DNA from: an uncultured Clostridia bacterium
GTDB lineage: Bacteria > Bacillota > Clostridia > Oscillospirales > CAG-272
NCBI GenBank assembly: GCA_946410595.1
Contig: CAMKAU010000014.1
Span: 1 to 33,517, forward strand
Length of the DNA: 33,517 nt
Direction: 5' to 3'
Positions within the stretch are counted from its first letter, which is position 1; each line of letters opens with the position of its first letter. A program made the translations under genes and the position numbers. The notes beneath the pieces are model-generated. The model was given only the letters and a program-made list of their open reading frames with translations, had not been told where the DNA came from and made no database searches. Shown here in pieces: positions 30,605 through 33,517 of the stretch.

Positions 30605-31411
30605 ATGAAACGGTTTTGCGTTTTTCTCGCGCTGCTTTTTTGCCTGCTTTCGCTCGCAGGCTGCTCCTCCGGGAAACCGGACGACACGGCCGCGCCGCCG
30701 GCGGGATCCGACGGCCCGGTCCTTCTCCGCCGCTATGCGTTCGACGGGGGCGCCGTCTCCTCCAAGACTGTCTCCGCCGGTCCCCTCGCCTCGGAGATCC
30801 TCGGCGAGCTGGCAAACGCCGCCTCCACGGGCAAAAAGGCCGAAAAGATCTCCGACGAGCCCCTTTCTTCCTTCTATTCGGCGCCGCCGGTCGAGCCGGG
30901 GACGCTGTGGATCGAGGCGGGCGGCCTCCTCTATCGCGCGTCGCCCGATCTGAGCGAGCTCTTTCTCGTGGAGACGCATCTCGGCGCGGGCCGCGGTCTG
31001 GCGGTGAGCGAACGCTGCCGGTCAGCGCTTTACAGCGCGTGGTATTACTACCCTTACGATTATTACAGCGGCTCCTATCAAAACCGGACGGACCGGCTGG
31101 AGCTGACGCGTATGTTCGAGGCGGATTCCGCCGTTGAGATCCGGGTGAAAAAGCTTGAGATCAAAAACGAGATCGATCCCGTGAACAAGATCGCCGTCGA
31201 GCTGCTCTCAAAAGACGACCGGACCGTGACCCTCACCCTCGACTGCCGGCAGGGCGCCGACAATCTCGCCGCCGGGGACAGGCGGACGCTCTCCCTGGAA
31301 GCGGGAAAAGCGGAAACGGCGGAGCTGACCTTCGGCGGGTTCCGGAACGTGACCTACTGGATCACGCTGGCAGCCGACAACACGATGGTCTCGATCGCGG
31401 TCGAGCCCTGA
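30605..31411 (+). CDS. Lipoprotein of unknown function
   Basis: 268 aa with a short K/R start, a Leu-rich signal and lipobox SLAGC (C at residue 20). The mature part is soluble; a Tyr-rich segment (YYYPYDYYSGSYQN, about 143-156) stands out. No enzymatic motif is visible. AAAAGGAG precedes the ATG. The DUF1622 gene follows 45 nt downstream with no clear terminator between. Confidence 0.8.
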   Translation: MKRFCVFLALLFCLLSLAGCSSGKPDDTAAPPAGSDGPVLLRRYAFDGGAVSSKTVSAGPLASEILGELANAASTGKKAEKISDEPLSSFYSAPPVEPGTLWIEAGGLLYRASPDLSELFLVETHLGAGRGLAVSERCRSALYSAWYYYPYDYYSGSYQNRTDRLELTRMFEADSAVEIRVKKLEIKNEIDPVNKIAVELLSKDDRTVTLTLDCRQGADNLAAGDRRTLSLEAGKAETAELTFGGFRNVTYWITLAADNTMVSIAVEP

Positions 31412-31456
31412 TCGCAAACCGATAAAAAAGACTTCTCTGTCACAAAGGAGGAACCC

Positions 31457-31846
31457 ATGCGCGCACTTTTGGAGAAAATCGACGGCGGCTTCGACCTCGC
31501 GGTGGAATACGGCGTTCTGCTGGTCGAGATCATCGGCGTCGCCGTTTTGCTTTTCAGCGTTTTCCGGGCGGTCTGGATGCTCTGTTCCCGCCGCAGCGGC
31601 GTACGCCTCGGCCTCGCGGAGGGGATCGCCCTCTCGCTTGAGTTCAAGATGGGCGGGGAGCTTCTGCGCACCGTCATCGTGCGGGAGTGGAACGAGCTTC
31701 TGATCCTCGGCAGCATCGTCCTGATCCGCGCGGCGATGGCGGTCCTGATCCGCTGGGAGATCGCCAACGCGAAAAAAACCGCCCATCTTCCCGGCGCCTC
31801 CCTTTGCGAGCGCGCCGAACGCAAAAAAGACGACTCCTCCGATTGA
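31457..31846 (+). CDS. DUF1622 family membrane protein
   Basis: 129 aa with three hydrophobic segments (about 17-40, a weaker one near 60-72, and 80-100). The stretch GIALSLEFKMGGELLRT followed by a charged VREWNELL is characteristic of DUF1622. The C-terminal tail is charged and cytoplasmic. Its function is unknown in the family. The ribosome site AAAGGAGG is 6 nt before the ATG. Confidence 0.85.
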   Translation: MRALLEKIDGGFDLAVEYGVLLVEIIGVAVLLFSVFRAVWMLCSRRSGVRLGLAEGIALSLEFKMGGELLRTVIVREWNELLILGSIVLIRAAMAVLIRWEIANAKKTAHLPGASLCERAERKKDDSSD

Positions 31847-31854
31847 CCGACGCT

Positions 31855-31880
31855 CCCCTCCCGCGCGGAGGGGGGCTTTT
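31855..31880 (+). terminator. Weak terminator after the DUF1622 gene
   Basis: CCCCTCC...GGAGGGG stem with a short CGCG loop, then GGCTTTT. The T-run is short, so read-through into the YitT gene is possible. Confidence 0.6.
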
Positions 31881-31931
31881 CCCGCCTGCGGCCCCGAAAA
31901 AAAACCATTTTGAAAGAAGGCATCGCCGTTT

Positions 31932-32792
31932 ATGAAACGTCCCTCCCGCGCCGCCCTTTCCGACTTTCTCCGGATCAATCTGGGGCTGATCCCCTTTACC
32001 GCCGGGATCTATTTCTTCAAGCTGCCGAACGGCTTTTCCACCGGCGGCGTGACCGGCGTTTCGATCCTCGCAAGCAGGCTCCTCGGCGGCGCCGTTTCCC
32101 CCGCCGCTTTCATCTTCCTCCTCAACGCCGCGCTCCTTCTCGTCGGGTTTGCCGTTCTCGGCCGCGGCCTCGCCTGGAAGACCGCCTACTGCTCCCTCTT
32201 TTACTCCTGCGCCGCCCTCCTTCTGGAACGCTTCGTTCCTCTCGACGGCCCCCTCACCGATCAGCCCTTTATGGAGCTGATCTACGCCATGCTCCTCACC
32301 GCCGTCGGCAGCGCGATCCTCTTCCAGCACGGCGCCTCCTCCGGCGGTACCGACATCGTCGCCCTCATCCTCAAAAAGTACACCTCCATCCCCATCGGGA
32401 CCTCCCTTTTCTGCGTGGACGCCCTCATCGCCGCCTCCACCCTCTTCATCTTCGACCTCAAGACCGGGCTTTACTCCCTCCTCGGGCTCTTTATGAAGGC
32501 CTTTGTCGTCGATAACGTCCTCGAGTCGGTCAACCTCTGCAAGTATTTCACGATCATCACCTCCCGCCCCGCCGAGATCAACGAGTATATCCTCCATACC
32601 CTCCACCGCAGCGCCACCGAGGTACGGGCCGTCGGCGTCTTCACCCACGAAGACAAGACCATGCTCCTCACCGTCTGCCGCCGCATGGAGGCCGTGCGCC
32701 TGAAAGCCGCCATCAAGGAGATCGACCCTCTCGCTTTCATCGTTGTTACCAACTCCTCCGAGATCATCGGCCGCGGCTTCCGCGGGGTGTGA
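31932..32792 (+). CDS. YitT family membrane protein (DUF161 + DUF2179)
   Basis: 286 aa: about five membrane helices (about 15-180), containing the glycine-rich FSTGGVTGVSIL and SSGGTDIVA motifs typical of the YitT/DUF161 family, then a cytoplasmic DUF2179 domain (about 200-280) with TEVRAVGVFTHEDKTML. The family is widespread in Firmicutes and its transport role, if any, is unknown. AAGAAGG lies 11 nt before the ATG, rather far. Confidence 0.92.
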   Translation: MKRPSRAALSDFLRINLGLIPFTAGIYFFKLPNGFSTGGVTGVSILASRLLGGAVSPAAFIFLLNAALLLVGFAVLGRGLAWKTAYCSLFYSCAALLLERFVPLDGPLTDQPFMELIYAMLLTAVGSAILFQHGASSGGTDIVALILKKYTSIPIGTSLFCVDALIAASTLFIFDLKTGLYSLLGLFMKAFVVDNVLESVNLCKYFTIITSRPAEINEYILHTLHRSATEVRAVGVFTHEDKTMLLTVCRRMEAVRLKAAIKEIDPLAFIVVTNSSEIIGRGFRGV

Positions 32793-32808
32793 GAAAAAAG
32801 GAGAAACT

Positions 32809-33354
32809 ATGATATTTCCGGAAAAAGAGATCCTGCTGAAAGACGGCCGGACCGCCCTCCTGCGTACCCCCCGCGAGGAGGAGGCGGAGGAGCTGCTCGA
32901 CTATCTCCGCGCGGTCAGCGGGGAGACGGAGTTTCTGACGCGCCGCCCGGAGGAGGTGGAGACCGATCCGGAAAAGGAACGGGCGTGGGTACGGGGAAGA
33001 CGCGCCTCGCCGGACGCGCTCACGATTTCCTGCTTTCTCGGCGGGCGGATCGTCGGCAACTGCGAGATCGGTTTTTCCGCCCGGAAAAAAACGGCGCACC
33101 GCGCCACGCTCGGGATCGCTCTCCGGCGGGAGGCGTGGGGGCTCGGGATCGGGTCCGCGCTGTTTTCGGAGCTGATCGCGGCGGGACGGGAGCGCGGCGT
33201 CGCCTTCCTGGAGCTTTGCTGCATGGAGGAAAACGCCCGCGCGATCGCGCTCTACGAAAGGTTCGGTTTCCGGACCGTCAGCCGTCTGCCGGATGCCTTC
33301 CGTCTCTCGGACGGCCGTTCCTGCGCGGAGCTTTTCATGCGGCTTGAGCTTTGA
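32809..33354 (+). CDS. GNAT family N-acetyltransferase
   Basis: 181-aa acetyl-CoA-dependent acyltransferase, cytosolic. The acetyl-CoA loop reads RREAWGLGIGSALF (motif A, R/Q-x-x-G-x-G), followed by ELCCMEENARAIALYERFGF (motif B). The target amine is unknown; the order of elements suggests the RimI/RimL-like branch. The ATG at 32809 is preceded by AAAAAGGAG; it begins 16 nt after the YitT stop, so the two may be cotranscribed. Confidence 0.92.
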   Translation: MIFPEKEILLKDGRTALLRTPREEEAEELLDYLRAVSGETEFLTRRPEEVETDPEKERAWVRGRRASPDALTISCFLGGRIVGNCEIGFSARKKTAHRATLGIALRREAWGLGIGSALFSELIAAGRERGVAFLELCCMEENARAIALYERFGFRTVSRLPDAFRLSDGRSCAELFMRLEL

Positions 33355-33360
33355 TAAGAC

Positions 33361-33390
33361 CGGCGGCGGGATTTTTCCCGCCGCCGTTTC
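33361..33390 (+). terminator. Terminator after the GNAT gene
   Basis: A perfect 10-bp stem (33361-33370 with 33377-33386) is closed by a ATTTTT loop and followed by TTTCTCT. Confidence 0.8.
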
Positions 33391-33401
33391 TCTCTGCCGT
33401 C

Positions 33402-33430
33402 TTGACAAATCCCGAAAGTCCCTGTATAAT
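33402..33430 (+). promoter_or_regulatory. Promoter of the CAT-anticodon tRNA
   Basis: TTGACA (33402-33407) and TATAAT (33425-33430) with a 17-bp spacer, 24 bp before the tRNA. Confidence 0.92.
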
Positions 33431-33454
33431 AAGGTACTGTCGGGATCCCCGACC

Positions 33455-33517
33455 GGGGCCATTAGCTCAGTTGGTCAGAGCTACCGGCTCATAACCGGTT
33501 GGTCCGGGGTTCGAGTC
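33455..33517 (+). tRNA. tRNA with CAT anticodon (tRNA-Met, or tRNA-Ile2), cut by window end
   Basis: Acceptor 5' strand GGGGCCA, D-arm with GCTCAGTTGGTCAGAGC, anticodon stem ACCGG/CCGGT with loop CTCATAA (anticodon CAT), and the start of the T-arm CCGGGGTTCGAGTC. The 3' acceptor strand lies outside the window. The A at loop position 38 and the C at 32 occur in elongator Met and in lysidine-modified Ile tRNAs, so identity is not settled. Confidence 0.9.

Overview
This 33.5-kb window is high-GC (my estimate is about 60% or more) and looks like a spore-forming clostridial Firmicute, probably an anaerobic gut lineage near the Oscillospiraceae; the lineage is inference. Supporting features are three T-box leaders, sigma-A promoters with 17-bp spacers, ferredoxin-dependent and glycyl-radical enzymes, an oxygen-scavenging flavodiiron protein, a BspA-type repeat lipoprotein and a 23-codon gene that reads as SpoVM.

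Layout. 1-416 is repeat-rich non-coding DNA ending in a consensus promoter. 417-3445 (+) holds tyrS and a flavodiiron/flavin reductase/rubredoxin fusion, closed by a hairpin pair that also ends the opposing operon. 3523-18107 (-) is the centre of interest: three T-box-led units in tandem. Read in transcription order they are: a Leu T-box (specifier CUC), a LeuA-like protein lacking its metal-binding histidines and a TIM-barrel/acyl-CoA synthetase fusion; an Ile T-box (AUC) and an HTH-cupin-acyl-CoA synthetase; a Val T-box (GUA), a second HTH-cupin-acyl-CoA synthetase, a branched-chain aminotransferase, a P-loop ATPase, a four-subunit 2-oxoacid:ferredoxin oxidoreductase (vorDABC) and an amidohydrolase. 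18181-23236 (-) holds a six-hairpin-glycosidase-like protein and a glycyl radical enzyme with its activase. 23437-25935 (+) is a copper P-type ATPase with a chaperone domain fused at its C-terminus. 25936-26505 is repeat DNA, including a tandem array of small hairpins joined by an ATATCAC linker. 26506-26753 (-) holds spoVM and a 51-aa membrane protein. 26953-33354 holds a leucine-rich-repeat lipoprotein, tRNA-Thr, a flavodoxin-fold oxidoreductase with an unknown partner, a second lipoprotein, a DUF1622 protein, a YitT-family protein and a GNAT acetyltransferase. A CAT-anticodon tRNA is cut by the window end.

How the central genes work together (inference from domains plus T-box logic). T-boxes switch genes on when the matching tRNA is uncharged, so the enzymes should make amino acids rather than degrade them. 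Acyl-CoA synthetases would activate branched short-chain acids (isobutyrate, 2-methylbutyrate, isovalerate). VOR would run reductively, adding CO2 with ferredoxin electrons to give 2-oxo acids. The aminotransferase would finish valine, isoleucine and leucine. The window thus appears to hold a starvation-induced salvage route from branched volatile fatty acids to branched-chain amino acids, with a separate tRNA-sensing switch for each amino acid.
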